The position numbers and the translations under genes were made by a program. A model generated the notes under the pieces. That model was not told the DNA's origin. It ran no database searches and saw only the letters and a program-made list of their open reading frames with translations. A DNA stretch of 64,000 nucleotides from Platerodrilus igneus (taxonomy: Eukaryota > Arthropoda > Insecta > Coleoptera > Lycidae): positions 1,396,501 through 1,460,500 of the forward strand of contig JARFIW010001177.1 in assembly GCA_036346225.1 (NCBI GenBank). Reading direction: 5' to 3'. Below, one piece after another: positions 11,030 to 22,451 of the stretch (within the stretch, counting starts at the first letter, position 1; each line of letters begins with the position of its first letter).

Positions 11030-11340
11030 TTACAACACGGCTTTTTAAAATTTCAATCGTCCAGCAAAAAGACTGGTCACTATTACAATCTGTTCCTGGA
11101 AGGTGTTTGCAGTTTTGCAGTAGTGCTTGCTATTGTCCTACGCGTTTGTATTACGATGTAGTTCATTCGGTTCTTATGATTTCCATCTGGCAATTGCTAG
11201 ATATATAAGTCTGCGATTGTGTTGCTAATTGGTAGTTTCTTCTCAGCAAAAAATTCAACGGTTCGAGTTTCTTTCTTTCGCCTATTCCATATTTCCCAAC
11301 TGTACGTCTATCATTGTCTCTGGTGAACACTATTCCTAAC
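11030..11340 (-). pseudogene. LINE endonuclease (EEP) fragment
   Basis: On the minus strand the blocks GKYGIGER (about 11,280-11,303) and LPGTDCNSD (about 11,080-11,108) match, in order and spacing, the end of the apurinic-type endonuclease of insect LINEs, where the second block carries the catalytic S-D-H. Here H is replaced by Q and there are stops and frameshifts between the blocks. It is a short, dead fragment. The LINE at 50.2-52.8 kb has the same two blocks but is clearly a different copy. Confidence 0.45.
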
Positions 11341-12009
11341 ATTAATCACCTAAAATGATAATTAATTCATTACTTGGGATTTTTCGGGGTAGTTCTAACA
11401 TTCACAGAATTACTCGATTTTATCGTCAATTGACTCATCCTTAGGGGCCTAGAGCTTAATGATATTAACGAGGTATAGATTTGCATTGCAATTTGTGCGT
11501 CTTCAAAAATAAACCTATATCCGCGGACTGAACATAAGCAAGTTGGCATTGCTCTCCTCAACATTAGTAGAGATTTAGTCCTGTTTAATGAACGGTGTAG
11601 TTATTCTGCTTATATTTGGACACCAGAGCCTTGTTTGAGAATTTTTAAGTAAACAGACTAATTATTCGATATGAAAAATTGGTTTATATACAGTGTGTAT
11701 GAAAAAGTACTATAATGTATGAAATAATTTAGGTATATTATCTGATAATTGGACCAAGTGAAAACGATAATGATAATAAGGACAGCATCACTAGTAGCAC
11801 CGAAAAATCTAATTATAGCAAAACTAGTGAGTTTTCATAAAGTTCCGAAATTTGATGAAATTGCTTTTTCAATGGATTTTTTAAATAAGAAGTTTTTTAA
11901 AATATTTTAAGCCTTGTAAAATTTCTTACAAAAATAAACAGCGTTTATGCCTAAAAACATTTTCGTGAACTCATATAGTATATACGAAGTTTTACGAAAA
12001 AAGTTTTTT
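11341..12009. other. unassigned AT-rich DNA
   Basis: No gene or repeat recognised. Part may belong to the 5' end of transposase copy 2. Confidence 0.35.
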
Positions 12010-14786
12010 AAGATGTATTTTAGTATTCCAAAGGAAAGAGTGTTTCGAAAATAGCATTCCCTGTATTAGAGTTGAAGGTCATTCTAAAGAGTGTAGCTTT
12101 AGTTTTATAGAAAAAGTGAATAAAAGACTATCATTAGGTGACAATATAGTCATGAACGTAAATTTGAACAGCATTTATGAAACTAAACATCATTCTATAT
12201 TATGACCATTATCAGGAATTTAAAAATTTGAAACTTTCGACAATATAATTGAAAAAACAAAACTGCTATTCGACTTCGCACTGAAAATGCGCACGAAATG
12301 AGTTTTTCAAACGGCCAACCGTGTCATTTGCTAAATCTTGGAGCATACAAAAAGACTAAAAGTTGAGAATTATAGAAATCTAGGCTTGACGATAATCATA
12401 ATATGGCTCTATTTAAAGCTAAATGTAGTAAAAAATACTCGAATATTATCCATAATATTGGATTGTGTCCATTTTACACTTTTTATTAGAGTTGTAATCA
12501 GATAAACATCTTCAAAAACTATTGTAAACCAAAATATTCTAGAATTCAAATAGATACAACAGGCAGTGTTGTAAGTTTATTGAACAAGTCCTGGGAACAG
12601 AAATCTAAACTCATTTTTCTGTACAAAATACGTGCACGATCACATTTCAAAGGGGCAATTTTCAGTTGGGAGTCAACTTAGTGAAACCCATAATACAATT
12701 TCAATTGCTTATTAGTTATTCACATGGTTGCGTTTTGTCACAGTAGTTCCGAGAGAAATTGTTACAAATAAGTCGTTAGCGCTTCTCTATGTATCAGCAA
12801 AAGGTTTTAACAAATATACATTTTTACAGCAGAGTTTGCTTCTTTGTTGGGATATTCTCTCTACTGAAACTCACAATTACCAAAAATGTTTTACCACGTG
12901 TGATGTTGGCCATTTGTTCAAAAACATTACTCTGACACCAATAAAAAGTACCAATAACACAAGGACTCACCAATTTTACTTAAGAACAATGGGTCAACTT
13001 ATTCAAGCACGAAATCTTCAGGATTCTGAAGAAATTTTACAAGCAGTTCTAATAGTTTCCTTCAGCGAGACTGAAGGCCTAGATGAAGAAGGCAAAGAAA
13101 TAGTTTGTGAGACATATAAAAACCTCATATATGAACGAATATCCACCGGAGCGATTAATAGTTTTACAAAAATTTATGAAGTTAACGAGGTAAATATTCA
13201 AAGTATTGCAATTAATTTTAGATGTTTTTAATAAACAATCTTGTCAAGAAAATTTTGGAGCTGATAGACGACAATAACTAATTCCTTCAACAAAAGAACC
13301 ATTTGACGACTAGATAAGAAGAATTATTCAAAAATGTCGTGAAATTGCTTCTTTTGGTGACAATGGTAATCGAAGAAATCTACAAGTTTTGCCTACATTT
13401 TCAGAAGATTTTCTCAAAATAGCATATTTATAATACCATTGTGGTCTTCAATACTTGTAATATAATTTTCCGGAGAACCAACTATCGCTAGTTGCTCCTC
13501 TGTGGAAAGTTATTTTAATAATATTAAAACTAGATTGTCTCTTGACCAACGAATGCGAATATATGATCTTGTATTAGACAGTACGATTACTTTGATGGAG
13601 AAATATAACTGTCTACTACAAATGGTAATGTAAAATCTTTCTATGAAGTATGTTGTGTATTGCAATTAAAAAAATTTTTAGAAAGAATCTTTTTCAACAG
13701 TGAAACTAACAATGTTTGCGCTTCTTACCAACGACAAGTATCATGAATTATCAAAAAACGTTTTAAATGCAGCACATATACACACAATAATAAAAAATAC
13801 TGTAAGCTGCACGTTAATAATATTCTGTGTAGGAAATTCTCTGCAATCCACTCAAAAGTAACCTACGCAATTTACGAAAAAATGAAGCGAAAACTGGAAG
13901 GGCTTGTCTAAACAAAAACTAATAAGGAAAAAGGAATGTTATTTAGAACCACATGTTGAATTTGCTAGTCTTAGCACTGCATCACATACATCTTACCCAA
14001 TTGGTATATTAAAAAGTGGCAATCAATTTTCTTTAAAACCAGTACATTTTGAAAGCAAGCAGATAATTTTATCAAACACATGTTCATTTGATTCATTAAT
14101 TCAATTATCTATGACCACTGTTTGTGGCAGTTCAGTTTACAAGGAACTAGTAAACAATTGGGATTGTGAAGATTAAAAAAAAATTCAATAGTTATTGGCG
14201 TTACGACTGGAATAACATCTCAAATTTATAAATTAAGAACTAAAATTCTAGCATCTGTCGTGAAAACTTCAGCTACTGAGGAAAACGAAATTTTTTCAAT
14301 AAATTGTGATTCTGTTCTAACATATTGCAAAAAATTTCGATCGACAATTATTGTTTTAATATTAATTCACGTATCAAATGTAATTTAAGGAAAACAAAAG
14401 ACTTTCAATTTTTAAGTATATTGGTCCCAATTCTGCAAACCATAACTAACTGTTTAGCACCAAGGAGAGATATTCTTTGCAGAAATTGTAATCATGAAAC
14501 GGAAAAAATAGTAAATTAAAACAATATTTTTTTATAGAACCTACTGATATTAATGAAACTGTAACGCAGATAACTTTAAAAAAAATTATAGGATATACTT
14601 CATTTAGTTTTTACGATAATAATAACTACATACTAAAGGGACTTATAGGTTACCAAGACCAAATAACATCAAATACAAGCGGTCATTTTATAGCGTATTC
14701 CAGCGCCATAATGGTAGATGGGAGGAGTATAATGATTTAAATTCTTCTAAACCTATTATTGATGATGGTATTACCAATAACATTTA
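12010..14786 (+). pseudogene. MULE-like transposase with protease tail, copy 2
   Basis: A more complete, still broken copy. About 12,380-12,530: a block ending in LCPFYTFY. About 12,541-12,720: IQIDTTGSVVS with the first catalytic D. 12,728-13,231 (167 aa): REIVTNKSLALL, where the usual D is N, then HQFYLRTMGQLIQARNLQDS and a long helical segment. About 13,470-13,620: SSVESYFNNIKTRL. 13,904-14,176: YLEPHVEF...ILKSGNQ and NTCSFDSLIQLS, a ubiquitin-protease-like Cys box. About 14,680-14,750: GHFIAYS and GRWEEYNDL with the paired His, across a frameshift. The coding region ends at 14,78x, exactly where element B begins. Confidence 0.6.
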
Positions 14787-14795
14787 AGTAGATGG
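14787..14795. other. left terminus of element B with 6-bp target duplication
   Basis: AGTAGATGG is the exact complement of the right end at 32,478-32,486. CATTTA directly precedes it and directly follows the right end. Beyond these points the flanks are unrelated. Confidence 0.8.
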
Positions 14796-15039
14796 TTATT
14801 AAGAAAACCACCACCTCATTTCCACACACATCTGGACCAAATTTACATGTAAAAACCCACTATAAAGTCCTATTTTTTAAGAATCTCCTCCTGCTCTTTC
14901 CTTGTGGAACTGCTTGTGGAATTTTTACCCCAACCATTTTGATTACGTCACACCCGCATTCTTTCCACCCGCGAGATAAATCTTTCTCCACACTTCCACC
15001 CACGAGATAAATGTACATTGTTTGGTATCAATTAATATT

Positions 15040-16265
15040 AGATTTTTCTCAGCTACCCGAATTTCTAGGAATTTTTTAGATAGCATCACCCCCAAGAGAG
15101 CTACCCTCATTTTAAGATTTTTCTACCGCTAACATTCTGAACCAAATAGTTTTCTTCGTCTAACCAATGCATCTTTTGAGATAAACCTATCTTGTTTGGT
15201 ATTAATTAACATTAGATTTTTCTCAGCTACCCGAATCTCTAGGAATTTTTTAGATAACGCCATCCCCCAGAGAGCTACCCTGCTTTTAAAATTTCTAACC
15301 TGTTGCGATTTCCGACCGTCCTTAAACATTTTTTTAGTCATGCAATACATTAAATTAGTCTAAAATTTTACGCAGAATTCGAATCTGTAAACAGATTTGA
15401 AATCGGACCACCCCCTGCAAAGTTACACTTTAAAGCTCTCAAACCTCTAAATTTTGCTCTTTTCTCTATAAGCAAACCTGACAAATAGTTTTCTTTGTCT
15501 AGCCATTGCATCTTTCGAGATAAACCTATCTTGTTTGGTATCAATTAATATTAGAATTTTCTCAGCTACCCAAATCTTTTTAAATTTTTTAGATAGCGCC
15601 ATCTTCCAGAGAGCTACCCTGATTTTAAGATTTCTTACCTGTTGCGATTTCCGACCGTCCTTAAACATTTTTTTAGTCATGCGATATATTAAATTGGCTT
15701 AGCATTTTACGCAGAATTCGAATCTGCAAACAGATTTAAATACGACCACGCCCTGCAAAGTTACACTTTAAAGCTCCCAAATCTCTAAATTTTGCTCTTT
15801 GCTCTATAAGCAAAACTAACAAATAGTTTCCTTCGTCTAACCAATGCATCTTTTGAGATAAACCTATCTTGTTTGGTATCAATTAATATTAGAATTTTTT
15901 CAGCTACCCGAATTTATAGGATTTTTTTTACATAGCTCCATTCTTCAGGGAGCTACCATCATTTTAAAATTTCACCTGTAGCGACTTTTGAGCGTTCTTA
16001 TAAATTTTTTTAGTCATGCGATACATTAAATTAGCTTAGAATTTTACGCAGAATCCAAATCTGCAAACAGATTTAAAATCGGACCACGCCCTGCAAAGTT
16101 ACACACATACCCTCTGCGTGATAAATCTTTCTCTACACTTCCACCCACGAGATAAATGTACAATGTTTGGTATCAATTAATATTAGAATTTTCTCAGCTA
16201 TCCGAATTTCTAGGAATTTTTTAGATAGCTCCATTCCCCAGGGAGCTACCCGAATTTAAAAATTT
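15040..16265. repeat. subterminal tandem array, B left arm, about 338-bp period
   Basis: The marker GAGCTACC recurs near 15,105, 15,278, 15,615, 15,952 and 16,245. These are steps of about 173, 337, 337 and 293 bp, the mirror of the right-arm array at 31,003-32,240. Unit sequence matches the 295-bp units in element A. Confidence 0.8.
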
Positions 16266-16590
16266 CTTTTATTAATCTCGATTTCTAATCAGCTATCCTT
16301 TTTAATATCTACAATCCTCTAACCAAACTTGTAGCAGTATTAACATAAATAAATTAAGCACGCAAAAATTTAATAATTTATTTTATCCGAATTACAGTTT
16401 AATAAACTAATTACAATTTTTACAAAGTATAACATTTATCTTCTTCGTTTAACCAAATCCAAGCAGGTTAAAGTAACCTGTAACAAAAAATAGAAATTAA
16501 TATGTTGTTTAAAAAAGACCTATAACAAAAAGAGATTAATGTAAAAAAGAGGAGACGTGTTTTCGGTCAATAAGACATACTGTTGTTAAT

Positions 16591-16794
16591 CTAACAATAT
16601 GAGAATAATGTAAAAACATTCCAATGTAATGTGTTTTTAATATATAAATGGGAAGGTCGACTTTTGGCGTAATCATCGCTCCGAATTACATGTGAAAGCT
16701 GTATATAATTTCTTTTTAAAAGTGTATATCTTCTCCAAACAAATACGGTTATTACAGTAGGAAAATACGCTAAATGCCAGTCAATTAATAACAA
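16591..16794 (-). CDS. small ORF of unknown function (B left arm)
   Basis: A 67-residue frame beginning MLLIDWHLAYFPTVITVFVW. The right-arm mirror at 30,441 keeps MLLTDSHLAYFPTVITVFVW but has a different C-terminus through a frameshift. It is absent from element A. The hydrophobic start could be a membrane segment. No family recognised, and two copies in mirrored arms are weak evidence of selection. Confidence 0.2.
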   Translation of the reverse strand: MLLIDWHLAYFPTVITVFVWRRYTLLKRNYIQLSHVIRSDDYAKSRPSHLYIKNTLHWNVFTLFSYC

Positions 16795-16828
16795 TTTAAT
16801 ATTGCTGACTGACCTACCTTATTTAGGT

Positions 16829-17590
16829 TGCTGTACTATTAGGAATGATGTACTTTTTGTTGTCCTCGCCCGACAAACTGATTTTATTAATTAATTGGGT
16901 ATAAAGTTGGTGTTTACATGGTTTCGTTTAAGACCTCGTACATATTTTCCGGATTACTAGAAGACGTTATAACCATACTTTTTGTGTTAAAGGATTTCAC
17001 ATCGGTAGTCTCTTTTCCCATTTTGGTGTAAACGCCGTAGAGTTCGCAATCGACTTTTATTGCTGTATGATGTATTCTTTTTTTATTAGGTAATCGAGTA
17101 AATCGTTCCTTCTGATTACAAAGAAACTCGGGCACGCCATCGCCGACACGGGCATTATTTATGCGATAGCTAGTCATACGCTTGTTAAACGCTGTGCTAT
17201 CCATTTCTACACCATCGTCGTTAGTAGCGGTAACTGATGCATTTTTATGTTTGTTGCTCCGTAGATGACCAGGGTATGCAGACTTTAACACCTCCATGTC
17301 GCACACTTTACACATAATTCGTGGTTGTTTCGTACAAGACCCTTTAACAGCTGGCGGAGCTGAACGTTTACTGCTTAATAACATACCATGCTGTTTTTCC
17401 TTGTGTTGCTGTAAGCTATTCTTGTAAAAGCGATACTGCAAGACCCACAGTTTTAGTACTTTGCTGCCGACGGATGTATAAGCTTAACCGGGGACGATGC
17501 TACACCACGACATTTGTTCTGGTGCCGTTTGAGAGCATCCCTCCTGATAAAGTAGACGTGACAGGGCTCGCATTTAAAAACGTTTAGTAC
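16829..17590 (-). pseudogene. PolB N-terminal part joined to C-terminal tail (B left arm)
   Basis: The main frame, 16,914-17,441 (175 aa), has a zinc finger C-K-V-C...H-L-R-S-N-K-H at about residues 45-66, then TAIKVDCELYGVYTKMG and VKSFNTKSMVITSSS. These fit the region after the N-terminal zinc fingers of insect-genome PolB proteins. Upstream on the minus strand, to about 17,590, further finger-like C-x2-C blocks continue in other frames. Directly after the frame, 16,829-16,913 encodes the PolB C-terminal tail. The exonuclease core and palm are missing. The small differences from the right-arm copy show that the arms have diverged. Confidence 0.6.
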
Positions 17591-17821
17591 AAAACAAAAT
17601 TCGCACTATAAGACTTTGGTTAAACTTGTAATCGAACTAACTTATAACTAAAAAGCTTACTGTAGCATACCTGATTTATGTTCCTTATAGAATGCATACC
17701 GAAGGTTTCCGAAGACGACCGAACGATGTTGAGGATTCAGCGGAGAACTAAATGACGCCATAATCCTTGCTGCTCGTCCAATACATTTAGCGCCAATGCA
17801 TGCACCTGGTTCGCATCGTCG

Positions 17822-18004
17822 ATGGTGCGACTACCGTTAGTAGAAATACCGGAAAACGTCTTCCATGTTATAGGGATCAACAATCGCACCGCGTGCATAT
17901 TAAAAAGCCAAAAGGGTTATAGCACACGCACACAAATTGGTTGCAAGTCGTGCTGTAGAAGATGCAGTGCTACTATATACAAAAACTTAATAAAAACACT
18001 TTAA
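17822..18004 (+). CDS. small Cys-rich basic ORF, antisense to arm genes (left)
   Basis: 60 residues containing CILKSQKGYSTRTQIGCKSC followed by CRRC. The right-arm mirror at 29,249-29,479 keeps the same frame with a longer N-terminus. It runs against the PolB direction in both arms. The paired cysteines and positive charge could indicate a small nucleic-acid-binding protein, but no family is recognised and it may be chance. Confidence 0.25.
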   Translation: MVRLPLVEIPENVFHVIGINNRTACILKSQKGYSTRTQIGCKSCCRRCSATIYKNLIKTL

Positions 18005-19159
18005 CCCTTTACTAAGGGAATACCAAACTTGTTGTCTACAGAATACTTACTAATAATGCAATTTAATTTTAAATAACTTCTAGGTTATATTTTCGGAAAT
18101 GCCAGACTTGAATATTTTCTAAATGAATCACCAATCGAAAATTGCCGAAGACCTCGAAGAGGACGAGCGCTAAACCAATTAGCATTAATACCAAGTATTC
18201 CGACTTCGTAGGTTGTTCATTTCCTAGAACCAAATCTTCCGCATAGCGGTCGGTATCACGTAATTATTTCTAGAAACGGTAAGTACTCGATATCGCCCAA
18301 ATAGAGAATTAGATGCTCGATGTCTGTCAACTTCCGATTCCCTCGTAAAAAGTAGAAAAAACTCGGTCAATCATCCATTATACTTCGACTCACCCCCGTT
18401 CTGATAATTTACAAACATTTTTCATTTAAAACCTCCGACTGATTTTTAAGTCGTGATCAATTACACATCCGAGCTACACGTAAACTAACATATTTTGTAG
18501 CAACTGTGCACTGTATAATACATGCATATCCCTCCTCTGCGCAACTGCTATTCTTGTAGTTGCTTGAAAAAGTCAGTCGCCCTTTTTACTGCTAGGACCG
18601 CTAAAAAGCACCATTCCATACTTTCTTTATAAGTGTAGCACATCGCACACTTTTTTGTCGGATAATTAAATTTTGTTTATGTAGGCCTTTACACTTTTGC
18701 TTATTTAAACATCTAATACGATCGATTAACCAATTTCGATTATTCTAACGGAGACCACCATACATCCCGCCGTTCCGTTCTTTTTGAATCTAACGATCCT
18801 ATGGGCTTCCGCACACTAACACCTAACGTATCTTTCCTACTATTTGTTAAACAAAAACTACCGGTATCGCCATTGTGGACGTAAACAGATGTTTGTGGAT
18901 GTGTACGAGAGTATGTAACCATATACATTAACCCGTCTAAGCTATTATTTTTCTAAACCATAATTAATAATCGCCTTTATAGGTTCCATATTTCGACCAT
19001 TTCTCAATGACTGGTGCTACGTACATGGAAACTTTAATTTCTTATTAGAGAGAATTCTTATTCTCCCACGCACTGCTGGTAGTTGCATGTCCATTCCTTT
19101 TGGAGTATATGCTCGTATAGGTTGTAAGACCCTCGGTTTTACTAACTACACTTCGTGAG
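18005..19159. other. arm DNA without recognised gene (B left)
   Basis: Mirror of about 28,080-29,240. It contains a 62-residue frame at 18,740-18,928 that is disrupted in the right arm. This segment is absent from element A, so it was inserted in B or lost from A. Confidence 0.4.
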
Positions 19160-19325
19160 ACCCTTTAATCTTTTAATCGTATCTTTCTCGCCTACAATAC
19201 AGTAGAACTTACTTACTACCAACAAATTCTAATACTGGACCCCATTAAATTCGTCTTTAAATTTTCCTACAACTTTTGTCGACAAGTGTTACATTGTATT
19301 TTTATACGGGGTAGTCACTCTTTTA
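19160..19325 (-). pseudogene. PolB C-terminal fragment (B left arm)
   Basis: Mirror of 27,862-28,079. On minus it encodes the K-K-V-V-G-x-F-K block and the region after it with a broken frame. It is the same polymerase fragment as 5800-6195 but ends at the same internal point as the right-arm copy. Confidence 0.45.
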
Positions 19326-19689
19326 AGATAAATATATTTTGCTTAGGTATCAACTAATATTAAATTTTCTAGGACCCCAAATCTGTAAAAATTTTAAATA
19401 GGACCACCCCATACAAAGTTATGCCTTTTAAAGACCCAATCACATTTTGCCCATCTTTATTTAACTACATCTTAAAACCCTTTTTCCTACCAAGACTATG
19501 CTTTAACCAACCGTTTCCAGAAATCTAAAACCGCCGTGTCCCGCGAATACCACGTGGAGATAACACGTATACTCTGTCAACCAGGATAGAAGCCGGAAGG
19601 ATTTGGAAGGTGGGAGAAGAACTTAAAAATTATGGAATCTTAAAACTAAATAAAATAATTTACAAAATATAAAAAAAACAACATCTTAT

Positions 19690-19760
19690 TCAGCCCCATG
19701 GTAGTTGTGTATTAGGAATGATGTACCTTTGTCATTTTCGATAAACTTTTTATTTAAACC
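19690..19760 (-). pseudogene. PolB C-terminal tail fragment (B left arm)
   Basis: Mirror of the tail at 27,381-27,497. The DNA matches in reverse complement with deletions, and the frame is lost. Confidence 0.35.
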
Positions 19761-19914
19761 TGCAAATCGTTTTTTAAACCCAACCAACACCGATAATTGG
19801 GATTTGGCCAACATCCGCTTCCCTGTACGCCAGCCCCAGCCCATGCCACCTCTGCGCATGCACCTCGCCACGCCCCCGGCCGCCCTGGCACCCCTTCGTG
19901 GGGTAACGTCACAG

Positions 19915-19923
19915 CCTTTTATA
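19915..19923 (-). promoter_or_regulatory. candidate TATA box (B left arm)
   Basis: TATAAAAGG on the minus strand, followed by CTGTGACGTTACC, matching 27,166 and 5079. Its position between the companion gene and the PolB side is the same in all copies. Confidence 0.35.
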
Positions 19924-20049
19924 AATAAAGAACAATGTTATATACTATTATAAAATGTTTACTATTTACATAACAGATTTAAAAATATTTAATCCAAGCA
20001 TGGAGTCATTTAAACTTAATTTTAATACAAAGTTACCACAACAACCAGA

Positions 20050-20642
20050 TCCATTCCTTCGTGTAATTCTTGCAGCTTATACAACAATCGCAGCTTTCCA
20101 CATATCCTGCATACGATTGTTAGCTTGATCGACTTCTTCTTGTCGGTATTGGAAATCATTTTCTCCCACACACTCTGCGTAGCATGTCCACCACTTTTGG
20201 GAATATATGGTTGTTAAGACAGACCCTCGGTTTTAAATAATCCGAAAAGTTCTTTATTAGGTAAATATACAATGTTTAGCGAAACCATTTGCGTGCGTGT
20301 ACGCCAAGGCTACGAAACCCGCATTCCTTAGTTCGTCTTTGTTATCTGCCATTTTGATAAATACGTTTTCGAATAACCTTTTAAAAAGTATACGGATTTA
20401 GTACCATCCTTTTCTGCAAGAACGCCTACATAACTAAAGAGTCTTTCTTACTAACGCGCAAATGCACACAGCTTGTACGAACCCGGCATGTATCTAAGTC
20501 AGTCCATCGGCACATAAAATAATCTTTTAATTCTTCCTCATTTTCTCATAACTAAGATGTTCTTTGCAACACATCGTTTGTATTGTTCGCGTCATTGTCG
20601 CAGTGTTTTCCATGAAGTCCAATTTTGCCATTTTGCATCCAT
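20050..20642 (-). pseudogene. companion gene, degraded copy (B left arm)
   Basis: Mirror of 26,225-27,049, starting on minus at 20,642. Frequent one- to few-base insertions and deletions scatter the frames. The C-terminal SNYWLEKE block is deleted, with the sequence jumping directly to the downstream spacer. Confidence 0.45.
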
Positions 20643-20769
20643 TTCCAATTCCAGCCTTTTCCTTCCACTTACAGCGTGACATGCATAATGGGACAATTTC
20701 CTTTAGCGTAAACGGACAGAGTTTACTACCAATATTTGCGCGTTGTCGTATAACCTCTGGGCGAATGTT

Positions 20770-22026
20770 AGGTATTTATCAATCCCAATTCCGAAATGAC
20801 TATTTCTTTTGGAATTATAGAATATGTCAGATTGTGTAAAATATGTACACACTGCTTTAACGTAGCACTTGTTTAAAATTTTATTTTATTTTGGCTGTCT
20901 TCTCCTCTACTATCTCCAAAAATTTACGGTAAATAGTTAAAACTAAAGCCGAAAGCATACTTTATCAATTTTCCCCTTCTCGGTTTTCGGACAACAATTT
21001 GCAGGCTAGTCAATTTCTTTGCATATTCCCCAATACACGTACTGTAGTGTTATTCATACACTAAATAGCAGCTATTTTGTAGCTAGTCCGATAGCTTACT
21101 CCACATTTTGGCAGTGTACCGAGTACATTGGCGTCTTTAGGAAGCAACCACTATCTTCCAATAACGTTAAACATTCTTTTAAGGATTATACACCCGTTCC
21201 GCACTGACAACCGTTCAGCATCAGTTGTATATTGTCGCTTCCAATCGCAGTACATACACATGTTCTTTGGCCAAAGTAGACGCAAATGTTTCCCTTAAAC
21301 GTACATCTGGACAACATAAAAATCAGATATGATTGCCGTTAACACCAGGACTTGTTATCTGCACACAAGTATATCTTAATTCTTTCATTGGTTGTTAGCC
21401 AACAACAATCAATCACAGTTTTATCTCAACTATAATATGACACTTTCCTTCGTATTCGCCCTTATAGCAAAAGTTATGGTTTGTAGTTAAATAATTACAC
21501 ATCTCCATCTTGCTAAATATACCCGCAAAATCTTGTACATCATTCAATAGAAATAATCTTTTCGAGTTCGTCTAATATCTGGTAGTTCCTCAATAAAGTT
21601 TCACAACATCAGCTAGTTCCACTTTGTATGGAACACAAATTTTGGAATTTTTATTAATGCATTCGAGGTCTTCTTTCCGATAATTTCTTTTACTATCTGG
21701 CCCATCTTGTTAGTGCTCAGAAAGCGAAAGCAGCTTAACACCATGCCAAACAATCGGTCAAACTTTCTTCGTAGATAGCTGTTAAATGCATCACAAATTT
21801 CTTTTTAGGATAAACATCCTTTTGTTTGCAGATGTTTGTCGCGTCAAAAGTCCAAACCATTATCACCACAATGTGTGGTCCGCCAGTCAGCATCGGTTTG
21901 CCTTTCGACATAACAATATCAATCCCGTCATTGTTGCGCATATTTTCTGTCAGCAGCCATAATCCAAATCGCTCATTTGTCGGTTCACTTATCCCAGTTG
22001 GAAACGAATCACCTTGGGAGTTCATG
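20770..22026 (-). pseudogene. Rep-like gene, degraded copy (B left arm)
   Basis: Mirror of 24,680-26,219. The N-terminal frame at 21,735-22,025 keeps TNERFGLWLLTENM but has lost residues just after it, and the gene is about 280 nt shorter overall because of many small deletions. The C-terminal half is visible only as DNA similarity. Confidence 0.5.
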
Positions 22027-22059
22027 TTTACCGCTAGTACATGATACTAAATTAAACGA

Positions 22060-22450
22060 AAAATTGTTCTTTTATGTTTCTACAGAGTGGGGTTACCGGA
22101 TAGTCGAATAAGTTGTTACCGACGGCCCGACAGGGATGCGCATCGACATATATCCATATTGGATGTTTTAGGTGAACCAACACCGGACAACACCAGCTAA
22201 CCTAACTCCTGACAAGTCCACATCCAACCAGATCGGAGGCAATTTTTTGGGGTAATTTCACCCTATGGGGCAATTTCACCCTTAACATCCTACAATATCC
22301 GGATATATGTCGATGCGCATCCCTGTATGCCTACATCGGATAACAACTTATTCGACTATCTTCGGCAATATACGCCCCCACTCTGTAGAATACATAAAAG
22401 AACAATTTTTCGTATTCAATTTAGTATTCGATAGTAGCTAGAACGGTAAA
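22060..22450. repeat. first turning point of element B
   Basis: The sequence before the left Rep-like start (22,027-22,100) reappears inverted at 22,375-22,450 (CTACTGTAGAATACATAAAAG-type block, then ACGGTAAACAT). Between them lie GGGGCAATTTCACCCTA motifs and ATATCCGGATATATGTCGATG, as in the centre of element A. Confidence 0.65.
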
Positions 22451-22451
22451 C

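Noticed and set aside
14792..15010. 72-residue ORF with a mirror copy at 32,245-32,481
   Set aside because: Falls in the terminal inverted repeat; composition looks non-coding and the two are the same DNA in opposite arms.
15129..15680. Repeated 73-80-residue ORFs (MTKKMFKDGRKSQQVRN type), also at 31,227-32,126
   Set aside because: Each is one unit of the subterminal tandem array; they carry independent stops and no known domain.
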